Positions 16,719 to 23,882 of a DNA stretch of 64,000 bases are shown here, piece by piece. Both the position numbers and the translations under genes were made by a program. The notes under the pieces were generated by a model, which saw nothing but the letters and a program-made list of their open reading frames with translations, searched no databases and had not been told where the DNA came from. Source of the DNA: JAWVYT01 sp046483065. GTDB lineage: Bacteria; Gemmatimonadota; Gemmatimonadetes; Longimicrobiales; RSA9. The stretch lies in contig JAWODW010000044.1 of assembly GCA_046483065.1 (NCBI GenBank), forward strand, positions 1 through 64,000, read 5' to 3'. Each line of letters starts with the position of its first letter. Within the stretch, counting starts at the first letter, position 1.

Positions 16719-17321
16719 ATGGAACGGACGAGCAGAACGGGCTGGGTCGAGATCATCAGCGGGGTGATGTTCAGCGGGAAGTCGGAGGAGCTCATGCGGC
16801 GAGTCCGGCGTGCCACGCTGGCGAAGAAGCAGGTGCAGGTGTTCAAGAGTCAGCTTGACGACCGATACGGGATCCGGGAGGTGATCTCTCACGACGAGGG
16901 ACGCCTGCCGGCGGAGATGGTGACGACGGCGGCGGAGCTGGCGGAGCGGGTGAAGGCGGACACCGAGGTGGTGGCCATCGACGAGATCCAGTTCCTGGAC
17001 GAAGGGGTGGTGCGGGTGGTGAACGCGCTGGCCGACCGTGGCGTGCGCGTGATCGCCGCGGGGACGGACATGGACTTCCGGGGCGACCCTTTCGGCCCGA
17101 TCGGCCCGCTGCTGGCGGTGGCGGAGAAGATCGACAAGCTGACGGCGATCTGCGTGAAGTGCGGCGAGCTGGCCACGCGGAACCAGCGGCTGATCGACGG
17201 CAAGCCGGCGCCGGCGGAAGGCCCTACGATCCAGGTGGGCGGCCTGGAGTCGTACGAGGCGAGGTGTAGAGCCTGCCATATCGTGCCGCCGGTCGGTGGG
17301 CAGACATCCTTGCTCGACTGA
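16719..17321 (+). CDS. tdk: Thymidine kinase (type II)
   Basis: 200 aa, a normal length. The P-loop is GVMFSGKSEELMRR near residues 15-28. Walker B/switch VVAIDEIQFLDEG and the AAGTDMDFRGDPF segment follow. A structural zinc site is formed by CVKC and CRAC, and the substrate lasso is GLESYEARC. It phosphorylates thymidine to dTMP in the salvage pathway. The frame is open far upstream through repeat copy B; the ATG at 16719 is chosen because the family begins just before the first beta strand. Confidence 0.94.
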   Translation: MERTSRTGWVEIISGVMFSGKSEELMRRVRRATLAKKQVQVFKSQLDDRYGIREVISHDEGRLPAEMVTTAAELAERVKADTEVVAIDEIQFLDEGVVRVVNALADRGVRVIAAGTDMDFRGDPFGPIGPLLAVAEKIDKLTAICVKCGELATRNQRLIDGKPAPAEGPTIQVGGLESYEARCRACHIVPPVGGQTSLLD

Positions 17322-17515
17322 AGGACCTCTGAACGGCGGCCGTGGCCGTGCCGTTTACGGCGACTGGGGGATGGGATCCGGGCGGCCGAGGGTTCGCTGT
17401 GAGTTCCGAGCTTTCCGGTGGAGCTGGACTGGGATGAGCGACGAAGCGCGAACCTCGCCCGTTAGCTCGTCCCGTCCGGCTCAACCCCCAGTCACGGTGC
17501 CGCGGGTACCGTCAG
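17322..17515. other. Intergenic region with long imperfect inverted repeat
   Basis: The region lies between the convergent ends of tdk and the anti-sigma gene. GGCGACTGGGGG near 17359-17370 pairs with CCCCCAGTC near 17485-17493, and CGAGGGTTCGCT near 17387-17398 with GCGCGAACCTCG near 17447-17458. This gives a nested fold of about 135 nt. It could be a bidirectional terminator or a degraded repeat element. No ORF with a credible start is seen. Confidence 0.35.
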
Positions 17516-17761
17516 CTACTCCCGCTCCGCGTCCAACAGCTGGCCGACCTTCTCGCGAAGCCCGTCGGGCACCGTAGGCTGCCCGTGGGCGGCCCGTTGG
17601 AGCGCGTCGCGGAACTCGGTGGTGAATTTGACCTCGGGGTAGCAGGCGTCGCAGACCTCCACATGACGCTGGACCTCCTCGGCGGACTCGGGCTCGAGCT
17701 CACCGTCGAGGTACTCGTACAGCCGCTCGAGTGCTTCCTTGCAGCTGATGGGTGCCGTCAT
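17516..17761 (-). CDS. Zinc-finger anti-sigma factor
   Basis: 81 aa, a ZAS-type (zf-HC2) anti-sigma factor: SCKEALERLYEYLDGELEP, then H-x3-C-x2-C in RHVEVCDACYPEV. The His/Cys set would bind zinc, and in redox-sensing relatives such as RsrA it forms a disulfide under stress. There is no membrane segment, so it acts in the cytosol. Its start overlaps the sigma factor stop by 4 nt (ATGA), the usual layout for a cognate pair. It should sequester the sigma factor at 17758-18342. Confidence 0.88.
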   Translation of the reverse strand: MTAPISCKEALERLYEYLDGELEPESAEEVQRHVEVCDACYPEVKFTTEFRDALQRAAHGQPTVPDGLREKVGQLLDAERE

Positions 17762-18342
17762 GTCTCCCCTTCCTTGAGGAATCCGCTCTCCAGCGCGTAC
17801 TCGTAGAGCGCTTTCTGCAACATCTTCCGGCCCCGGAAGAGCCGGCTCTTCACCGTTCCCAGCGGGACGTCGAGGACCTCTTCCACCTCCTGGTAGCTCA
17901 TCCCCTGGAGGTCGCTCAATACCACGGCCTCCCGGAAATCGTCGGGCAGCCCGTCGATGGCCTCGAGGATCTCGTCATCCACCAGCCCGCGGAAGAAGTC
18001 ACCCTCGGGGTCGTAGTCCGCCTTCCCCGCGAAGATGGGCGACTCGTAGATCCTGTCATCCGAGTCCGAATCCGACTGTGCCGCCTCCGTTACCAGCTCG
18101 TCCCGCCGGGTGTCGCGCTCTTGGCCTCGCAGGAACGTGTTCCTGCATATAGTGAACAGCCAGCTCTTGGCTTTGGTTCCCAGCGTGTACTGGTCCCAGG
18201 CCCGGAACGCGCGCAGGAACGTCTCCTGGACCAGGTCCTCGGCCTCGCTCGGCGACCCGGTGAGCCGCAGGGCGAAGCGGTAGACCGCGTCCAGGTGCGG
18301 CAGCGCTTCCTGCTCGAACGTCTCGGATTTCGAAAGCGTCAT
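17758..18342 (-). CDS. ECF-type RNA polymerase sigma factor
   Basis: 194 aa. Region 2 runs from about residue 10 to 80 (YRFALRLTGSPSEAEDLVQE, TFLRAF, KSWLFTICRNTFL). An unusually acidic, Ser/Asp-rich linker follows (about 88-120), then region 4 (LPDDFREAVVLSDLQGMSYQ, VPLGTVKSRLFRGRKML). It directs polymerase to stress promoters and is paired with the zinc anti-sigma factor encoded directly downstream. The pairing resembles SigR/RsrA systems; redox sensing is an inference from the partner's zinc motif. Confidence 0.93.
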   Translation of the reverse strand: MTLSKSETFEQEALPHLDAVYRFALRLTGSPSEAEDLVQETFLRAFRAWDQYTLGTKAKSWLFTICRNTFLRGQERDTRRDELVTEAAQSDSDSDDRIYESPIFAGKADYDPEGDFFRGLVDDEILEAIDGLPDDFREAVVLSDLQGMSYQEVEEVLDVPLGTVKSRLFRGRKMLQKALYEYALESGFLKEGET

Positions 18343-18393
18343 GGGAAGAAAAGTACAGCGCGTGGCTGTGCGCCGCTGACCCGCCTGCGGCCG

Positions 18394-18440
18394 CCCCGAC
18401 CCCGGGCGCCGGGTTGAACCCGGTGCGCCCGGGGTCGGGG
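18394..18440. terminator. Very strong 47-nt hairpin
   Basis: CCCCGACCCCGGGCGC at 18394-18409 pairs with GCGCCCGGGGTCGGGG at 18425-18440. The stem continues inward through GGGTT/AACCC around a GAA loop, with a 1-2 nt bulge. It lies downstream of the minus-strand secreted hypothetical gene (stop 18475) and upstream of the sigma factor, so it probably ends the former's transcript. There is no U-tract, as is common in high-GC genomes. Confidence 0.65.
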
Positions 18441-18474
18441 CCTGGGCTGGGCTACAGGAACCCGCCGGGTCCGT

Positions 18475-19113
18475 CTACCGGCGCTCGATGACGAGGCCCT
18501 GCGACTCGACCTGGCCGCCGAGGACACGACCCTCGTCGTCGGTCTCGAGCTCGAACGCCACCGCGCCCAACGTGAGCGTGGCGGTGTCATCGTTGAACGC
18601 GATCTGGGCGGGCACCACCTGTCCGGCACCCTGGCTCGGGACCCAGACCTGGACGGTGACCTGGTTGCCACCCAACGCCCGTGCACGACGGAGGATCTGC
18701 TCCAGGTGCGCCGGGCTCGGGTTGAGGAACGGCACCGTGCCTGCCACCGCGGGCTGCGCCGCCCCGGACGTGCCGATGGGCTGCTCCACGTGGACGGAAT
18801 CGTTCGCGAACTCGGCCGCGAGGGTCTGGAGCGGCTCGGCGTCCGGGCTGTCCGGCGGCAGCACCCGGATCTCCATCCGGTCCACCATCCCGTTGTCGCC
18901 CAGTGTACCCTCGGTAAGGATCAGCGCCTGCCCCGTGACGGTGAGCTCCGTCTCGAGCATGTCGTCGGTGCGGGTGAACTCCTCGGTGGCCATCTCCTGG
19001 CCGTTCTGGATCAGTGTGAACGTGCCCGATTCCTGCGCGGCTGCCGGTGAGAAGGCGGCCAGGGCCATGCCACATGCCACCGCGATGACGGGGGCGAGGG
19101 CGCGGATCTTCAT
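18475..19113 (-). CDS. Secreted hypothetical protein
   Basis: 212 aa. A clear signal peptide (MKIRALAPVIAVACGMALAA, cleavage likely after SPAAA) precedes a beta-rich mature protein: GTFTLIQNGQEMATEEFTRT, LETELTVTGQALILTEGTLG, then NQVTVQVWVPSQGAGQVVPA and ending GGQVESQGLVIERR. The strand pattern resembles DUF6134/LolA-like lipid- or polymer-binding shells, but no signature decides it. It is followed by the strong hairpin at 18394-18440, so it is likely a single-gene transcript. Confidence 0.72.
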   Translation of the reverse strand: MKIRALAPVIAVACGMALAAFSPAAAQESGTFTLIQNGQEMATEEFTRTDDMLETELTVTGQALILTEGTLGDNGMVDRMEIRVLPPDSPDAEPLQTLAAEFANDSVHVEQPIGTSGAAQPAVAGTVPFLNPSPAHLEQILRRARALGGNQVTVQVWVPSQGAGQVVPAQIAFNDDTATLTLGAVAFELETDDEGRVLGGQVESQGLVIERR

Positions 19114-19151
19114 TGGGTCTCCCTTGATGTGTGAACTGCAGGGACGACGCT

Positions 19152-19469
19152 TCAGCCGTCCCAGTCTCCCAATACCTCTTCGAATTCGGCCGCCATGGTG
19201 GGGTGCCGATGCCGGTTCGCGGCCTCGATCCCTTTGCGATACGCGGCCCGGGCCTCTTCCTCCCTGCCCAGGCGCCGGAGGGCGTCGCCCAGGCGGCCCC
19301 AGGCGTTCCCTTCGTCTTCGGTCGCTTGCAGATACCGTTCCAGCTCGACGGCCATCTCCTCCCAGCGCTCGGCCTTCTCGTACTCCAGGGCGAGGCCGAA
19401 ACGAAGACGGGCGTCGTCGGGGTGCTTCTCCAGCATGCGCTGGAGGTTCTCAATGCGTGGATTGATCAT
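19152..19469 (-). CDS. Small TPR protein
   Basis: 105 aa, made of about three TPR-like helical hairpins: NLQRMLEKHPDDARLRFGLA, then EYEKAERWEEMAVELERYLQ, then NAWGRLGDALRRLGREEEAR and AAYRKGIEAANRH. It has no signal peptide. TPR scaffolds mediate protein contacts; the partner is unknown. It lies between the YtoQ gene and the secreted hypothetical on the same strand, with short gaps, so co-transcription is likely. Confidence 0.78.
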   Translation of the reverse strand: MINPRIENLQRMLEKHPDDARLRFGLALEYEKAERWEEMAVELERYLQATEDEGNAWGRLGDALRRLGREEEARAAYRKGIEAANRHRHPTMAAEFEEVLGDWDG

Positions 19470-19512
19470 AGAGGCCGGAAGGTGACGGGAGACCGGGCCG
19501 GGTGCAAGGGGG

Positions 19513-19962
19513 CTACTCGAAGACGTAGGCGATGGCCTCGGCGGCCTGCTCCAGTGTCTCCACCGTCACCGCCGCGAAGGCGTCCAGGTCCTTGAGCGCG
19601 TGCAGATGCTCCATGTCACGGACCAGAATCACCGGGATGTCCATGGCGGATGCCGCGCCCGTGTCGGCCGCCGTATTCCACTGCTTGTACTTCGGCCCGA
19701 AGTAGGAGACGCACAGGTCCGCCCGGGCCATCTGCACCCGGCGGCGCAGGTTGTTCACCTGTCCGCCCAGCAGGTCCCGGTATCGCGAGCTGGGCTGCTC
19801 GCCCAGGATGTCCTCGCCCACGTCGTCGCTCCGCTCATGGACCTCCTGCGGGCCCACGAACGTGATGTCGGCGGGCAGATCGAGGGCGTCGAGGTGCGCC
19901 CGGAGCCGGTCACGCCAGTCGGAATGGATCTCGCCGGCCAGATAGATCGTCAGGTCTTCCAT
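19513..19962 (-). CDS. YtoQ-family protein
   Basis: 149 aa. Begins MEDLTIYLAGEIHSDWRDR, with the later segments FVGPQEVHERSDDVGEDILG, NNLRRRVQMARADLCVSYFG and YKQWNTAADTGAASAMDIPV conserved in the YtoQ family, a nucleoside 2-deoxyribosyltransferase-like fold. Residues such as LAGEIHSDWR suggest a small-molecule binding site, but the reaction is not established. The start at 19962 is preferred over an in-frame upstream ATG at 20028 because the conserved first strand begins here. Confidence 0.85.
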   Translation of the reverse strand: MEDLTIYLAGEIHSDWRDRLRAHLDALDLPADITFVGPQEVHERSDDVGEDILGEQPSSRYRDLLGGQVNNLRRRVQMARADLCVSYFGPKYKQWNTAADTGAASAMDIPVILVRDMEHLHALKDLDAFAAVTVETLEQAAEAIAYVFE

Positions 19963-20033
19963 ATCGAATCCGAGTGAGAGTGAGAGTAGTCCAAAAACGG
20001 GCCCGACCACGAGCCCGACAACGAACACCAGAC

Positions 20034-20972
20034 CTACGGCATTGCGTCTTTCGTGCCAGGCGGTGCGAAGGGGGCGGCGAGGTCGAGGCGCTCCATGAGG
20101 CGGCGGGCGTCGAAGGGGGCGGCGCCGTCGGCGTCGTTGTCGAAGTAGACGTAGACGTCGCGAGGTCCGTCCGTCCGCGAGCTCCCGGAGGTGTCGTCGA
20201 CGGGTGTCCCCCGGGCCCAGCCGTCGACCCGGTCGGCCCAGCGGTCGAGCGCGGCGTCGGAGTAGCTGCCGTGATACAGGGTTTCGGGGCCGTGGAGACG
20301 GACGTACATGAAGTCGGTGGTGAGCTCTTCCAAGACCGGGAACTCACCGGGGTTGTGGGAGACGACGAGAGCCACGTCATGCTCCCGGAGCAGCGCCAGC
20401 GCCTCAGGGTCGGCAAAACTCTCGTGTCGGGCTTCGACCGCGTGGCGGATGGGGCCGGACGTGCGCGCCTCGGTGGCCGCCTCCGCCACCCGGTCGTCGT
20501 GCCGGCGAGCCAGTCGGGCGGCAGCCTCATGGGTGCCGGGCAGTGCCGCGAGAAAGGGCTCGAGTCGATCGGCGTCGAACGCGAAGTCGTCCCGGAGCTG
20601 CCAGAGCACGGGACCCAGCGCGTCGCCCAGCACCAGCAGCCCCTGGCCGAAGAAGTTGGCCAGCCCCGACGCCGGATCCTTCAGCCGCTTCATGTGCGTG
20701 ATGTAGCGGCTGCCCTTGAGGGCGAAGACCGGCACGCCCCCGGGCCGCGACCCGACAGCATCCACCCCGTCCACAGCGTCCCGCCACCCCGCGAAGTCGG
20801 ACCTCTTCTTCAGCGAGTAGAACGTGCCGTTGACCTCGACGGTGGGAAAGCGACGAAGGGCGTACGCCAGCTCGTCGTCGTGGGCAAGCTCCTCGGGGTA
20901 AAAGTCGCCACGCCAGCCGTCGTACTGCCAGCCGGAAATGCCGATCCGGATCCCGCCGCGGTCGCTGCCCAT
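20034..20972 (-). CDS. DUF72-family protein
   Basis: 312 aa TIM-barrel-like DUF72 protein: IRIGISGWQYDGWRGDFYPE, then FPTVEVNGTFYSLKKRSDFA, FALKGSRYITHMKRLKDP, LGPVLWQLRDDFAFDADRLE, AVEARHESF and YVYFDNDADGAAP. The length and order match the family, whose function is unknown; an endonuclease-like or hydrolase role has been suggested from fold. The frame remains open 95 codons upstream through low-complexity DNA, but the ATG at 20972 begins at the conserved first strand. Confidence 0.88.
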   Translation of the reverse strand: MGSDRGGIRIGISGWQYDGWRGDFYPEELAHDDELAYALRRFPTVEVNGTFYSLKKRSDFAGWRDAVDGVDAVGSRPGGVPVFALKGSRYITHMKRLKDPASGLANFFGQGLLVLGDALGPVLWQLRDDFAFDADRLEPFLAALPGTHEAAARLARRHDDRVAEAATEARTSGPIRHAVEARHESFADPEALALLREHDVALVVSHNPGEFPVLEELTTDFMYVRLHGPETLYHGSYSDAALDRWADRVDGWARGTPVDDTSGSSRTDGPRDVYVYFDNDADGAAPFDARRLMERLDLAAPFAPPGTKDAMP

Positions 20973-21007
20973 GGGGTAAGGCGACGGTGCAGGGTTCGTT
21001 CCGAGGG

Positions 21008-21120
21008 GGACGGTGGAGGGGGAGGGGGTAGGGCGAGGGCGAGGGATCCGGGCGAGGGCCAGGGCGACGGCGACGGCGAGGGCGACGGCCAGGGCCAGGG
21101 CCAGGGATCCGGGCCTGCGG
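21008..21120. repeat. Degenerate GGGCGA/GGCGAC/GGCCAG hexamer array
   Basis: About 110 nt of six-base periodic purine-rich sequence (GGGCGA, GGCGAC, GGCCAG units), with GGGATCCGGGC occurring twice, near 21042 and 21105. On the minus strand it would encode a low-complexity ALAVALAV-type string and then run into DUF72, which argues that it is not coding. Likely slippage-generated. Confidence 0.65.
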
Positions 21121-21129
21121 GGGGGATGC

Positions 21130-21170
21130 AAGAACCCCCGCCTCCGGGCGAACCCGGCGACGGGGGTCTT
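21130..21170. terminator. Hairpin with a TTCG tetraloop on the minus strand
   Basis: AAGAACCCCCGCCTCCGGG at 21130-21148 pairs with CCCGGCGACGGGGGTCTT at 21153-21170, leaving a CGAA loop (UUCG on the minus strand) with minor internal mismatches. The paired AAGA/TCTT ends give a short U-run in either direction. A typical intrinsic terminator shape, although the adjacent transcript is not obvious. Confidence 0.55.
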
Positions 21171-21419
21171 GTCATCTGGCGAGTGCGACTCTTCCGGTTC
21201 GGCCGGCTCACCACCCTTCGGCGGCTCGCCTGAGTCACTCTCTTCTCCCTCCACCACGCGACCTGCGGCGTCAGGCGCCCCTGGCCAGGGGCATCGGCTG
21301 CGGCCAGTTACCTCGCAGCCGGCTCACTCGGGTTCCGAACCTCCCGGCGAGCAGCTCCACGAAAACCGTCGTTTTCGGAAGCGACGTCCGCGGCACCAAG
21401 TGTCGCTGTCCCGCTAACG

Positions 21420-21680
21420 TCTGACCCTAGAATAGCGCATCGACAGGGGCCGGCGCAAGGGTTTCGCAGAATCCTGTAAACTATTGCTTTATAGCGACTT
21501 ACAGAGCTGTAAGCGATGGATGGGGAAACCCGGTGATGCCCGCATCGGCGCATCTGCCCGTCACGACTGGAGATGGGCTATTGTAACAGTTTCAATCCAC
21601 AGATAATTGGCATTTTTCCACGCACGGGTGCCCGGTTATCCACGCCGGGTGGCGAGTTTTCCACGGCTTCGTGTGGAGAA
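21420..21680. other. AT-rich region with DnaA-box-like 9-mers (candidate origin or replication-linked site)
   Basis: TTTTCCACG (21614-21622), TTATCCACG (21636-21644) and TTTTCCACG (21657-21665) lie in the same orientation with starts 22 and 21 nt apart. A reversed TTCTCCACA follows (complement of 21672-21680), and a weaker CAATCCACA lies at 21593-21601. Each of the first three is 1-2 mismatches from TTATCCACA. To the left is the most AT-rich stretch nearby (about 21470-21515), with the palindrome CTTACAG-AG-CTGTAAG. No gene is present. Neither dnaA nor dnaN is in the window. Confidence 0.35.
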
Positions 21681-21781
21681 CCGCGGCGGCGCAGCCGATG
21701 TGGTGGGGGCAGGAGGGCGAGCGTTGCGTCGCCGCTGCACGGTACGGACAACTCATCACGGAGTGCGGGTCCCGACAGCTA

Positions 21782-21870
21782 GTGTCGAGTTCTCCCGCTC
21801 CCAGGGTGACAACCCACCAAGAGGCGCCGGGGCGACCCACGCGTGTCGAGTTCTCCCGCTGCCAGGGTGA
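21782..21870. repeat. Pair of 28-bp direct repeats
   Basis: GTGTCGAGTTCTCCCGCT-n-CCAGGGTGA occurs at 21782-21809 and 21843-21870 with one mismatch, offset 61 bp. CGACAGCTAGTGTCG around the first copy forms a short hairpin. The rest of 21681-21991 shows no gene. Confidence 0.7.
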
Positions 21871-21991
21871 ACCGGGGCGTGAGCGGAGGCGGTCGAGGAG
21901 CGGGTTGCGAGCAGGGTGTCGAGTGATGCCGGCAGGGGTATGGCAGCGAGTGGGATGGCGGCGGGGGCGAGCTTAGCGGGAGGGGAGAGGG

Positions 21992-23710
21992 CTACGCGGC
22001 GGCGGTCTCCTCGTCGCCGGGCTCCGGGGGGTCTTGCGGGGGCACGGTCAGGCTGAGTACGGACCCGATGCCGACCACCGCTACGGCGCCGATGACGTTG
22101 TGCCAGAGGAAGGAGATGTCGGGGGCGAGGAGGCTGAAGGCGGCGACGGTGCCCATGCCCCCGATGAGTCCGTAGAAGGCGCCGCGCCCACGTGCGCGCG
22201 GCAGGAAGGCGAGGATGAAGACGCCGAGTATGGATCCGTAGAAGAAGGACCCGAAGCGGTTGACCACTTCGATGAGGGATCCGAGTGCGACGGCCCACAG
22301 TGCAACGCCCATGGCGAAGAGCCCCCAGAACCCGGTGGCCAGCTTGGAGACCAGGAGGTAGTGGCGGTCGCCGGCGTCGGGGTTGAAGCGTCGTCGGTAG
22401 AAGTCGATGACGGTGGCGGTGGAGAGGGAGTTGAGCTCGGACGAGATGGAGCTCATTGCGGCGGCCAGGACGGCGGCGATGAAGAGGCCGGGGATGATGA
22501 TGGGCAGCTCGCCGAGGACGAAGGAGGGGATGATGTAGTTGATGTCGCGGGGGTTCTCGCCGGTGGTCCGTGCGGCGAGCTCGAGGGCGTCGGTGCGGAC
22601 GCCTTCGAGGCGCTGGTTGCCCTGCAGGAACTCGCGGGCCATGGCCTCGGCGGTGGCGCGGTCGCCGGCGTCGCGAGCGGTGGCCAGGTCGATGGCGGCC
22701 TGCCTGCGGGCCTGGAACGCGTCGTCGTATCGCTGCTGGAGCCGGGTGTACTCGGACGCGGCCTGTTGTTGCACCAAGAGCTCGTGCTCGGTGTTGTAGA
22801 GGAGGGGTGGTGCGGCGAAGAGGTAGTAGACGAAGACGAGTACGCCCACCATGAGGACCATGGCCTGGAGCGGGATCTTCCAGTAGGCGCTGATGAAGAG
22901 GGAGCTGCGGGCCTCGTCGATGGATCGGGCGGTGAGGTAGCGCTGGACCTGGCTCTGGTCGGTGCCGAAGTAGGAGAGCATGAGGAACGTGCCGCCGATG
23001 ACGCCGGACCAGAAGGTGTACGTCTCGTTCAGGGAGAAGGAGAAGTCGAACGTATCGAGGCGGCCGGTCTGCCCGGCGATGTGGAGCGCGTTGCCCACGC
23101 CCACGTCGTCGGGGATGCCCATGAAGAGGATGACCAGGAGTGCGCCGAGGCCGCCGATGATGAGGACCATCTGCTTCACGTCCACCCACTGCACGGCCTG
23201 CACGCCGCCGAACATGGTGTAGAGGACTGCGGGGACGCCGATGAGGGCTACGGCCAGGGCGAAGTCGAGGCCGAGCACGGCGGACATGATCACGGCGGGC
23301 GCGGAGACGATGACGCCCACGGACATCCCCCGGGAGAGGAGGAAGAGCCCGCTGGTCATGGACCGGGTGCGGCCGTCGAACCGCTTCTCCAGGTACTCGT
23401 ACGCGGTGTAGACCCTGGCCCTGTGGAAGAACGGGACGAGGGTGACCGAGAGGATGAGCATGGCCACGGGGAGCCCGAAGTAGAACTGGACGAAGCGCAT
23501 CCCGTCGGCGGCGCCCTGGCCGGTGGTGCCGACCAGGGTGATGGCGCTCATCTGGGTGGCCATGACGCTGAGTCCCACGGCCCACCACGGCATGTTGCGA
23601 TTGGCGAGGAAGTAGCCCTCGACGTCGTCGGTGCCCTTGGATCGCCGCAGTCCGTCCCAGACCACGTAGATCAGGTACGCGGCGACGATGGTCCAGTCGA
23701 TCCAGTGCAT
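21992..23710 (-). CDS. Sodium:solute symporter (SSS family)
   Basis: 572 aa with about 14 membrane helices. SSS signatures: GYFLANRNMPWWAVGLSVMA near 33-52, LFLLSRGMSVGVIV, MFGGVQAVQWVDVKQMVLII near 166-185, and SYFGTDQSQVQRYLTARS. A soluble, coiled, charged insert (about 318-385) sits between helices, with AAAMSSISSELNSLSTATV after it. It should import a sugar, sialic-acid-like or other small solute with sodium. It is encoded after the PIG-L deacetylase and a micropeptide, suggesting uptake of a deacetylated amino-sugar product; the substrate is inferred. Confidence 0.92.
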   Translation of the reverse strand: MHWIDWTIVAAYLIYVVWDGLRRSKGTDDVEGYFLANRNMPWWAVGLSVMATQMSAITLVGTTGQGAADGMRFVQFYFGLPVAMLILSVTLVPFFHRARVYTAYEYLEKRFDGRTRSMTSGLFLLSRGMSVGVIVSAPAVIMSAVLGLDFALAVALIGVPAVLYTMFGGVQAVQWVDVKQMVLIIGGLGALLVILFMGIPDDVGVGNALHIAGQTGRLDTFDFSFSLNETYTFWSGVIGGTFLMLSYFGTDQSQVQRYLTARSIDEARSSLFISAYWKIPLQAMVLMVGVLVFVYYLFAAPPLLYNTEHELLVQQQAASEYTRLQQRYDDAFQARRQAAIDLATARDAGDRATAEAMAREFLQGNQRLEGVRTDALELAARTTGENPRDINYIIPSFVLGELPIIIPGLFIAAVLAAAMSSISSELNSLSTATVIDFYRRRFNPDAGDRHYLLVSKLATGFWGLFAMGVALWAVALGSLIEVVNRFGSFFYGSILGVFILAFLPRARGRGAFYGLIGGMGTVAAFSLLAPDISFLWHNVIGAVAVVGIGSVLSLTVPPQDPPEPGDEETAAA

Positions 23711-23780
23711 GTGTGCTCGGTGCGCTCGCTTGGTTGTGGGGGTCGTGGTCAGGCTCGGGGGCCGGGATCGGGATTCGCGG

Positions 23781-23882
23781 CTATCCGCCTCCGTACACCG
23801 TCTGAAGCAGGTAGAGCGCGATCAGGGTGACGGCCTGAACGATCAGGACGCGGGCGTAGAGCCAGCGGGTGTGCTTCTTCAT
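23781..23882 (-). CDS. 33-residue single-pass membrane micropeptide
   Basis: The peptide begins MKKHTRWLYARVLIVQAVTL and continues through a hydrophobic stretch ending LLQTVYGGG: a basic N-terminus, one membrane helix of about 18 residues and a Gly-rich tail. Its ATG overlaps the TGA of the PIG-L gene (ATGA, 23879-23882), so it is translationally coupled, and the symporter gene begins 70 nt downstream. It could be a small transporter subunit or regulator. Coding is supported by the overlap, the helix pattern and its place in the operon. Confidence 0.7.
   Translation of the reverse strand: MKKHTRWLYARVLIVQAVTLIALYLLQTVYGGG

Noticed and set aside
20973..21257. N-terminal extension or separate gene before DUF72
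   Set aside because: It includes an Ala/Leu/Val low-complexity string from hexamer repeats and crosses a strong terminator-like hairpin; DUF72 starts at 20972.
21240..21440. tRNA-like segment (GGTTCCGAACC)
   Set aside because: It lacks a cloverleaf with a 7-bp acceptor stem and an anticodon arm; no tRNA could be supported anywhere in the window.
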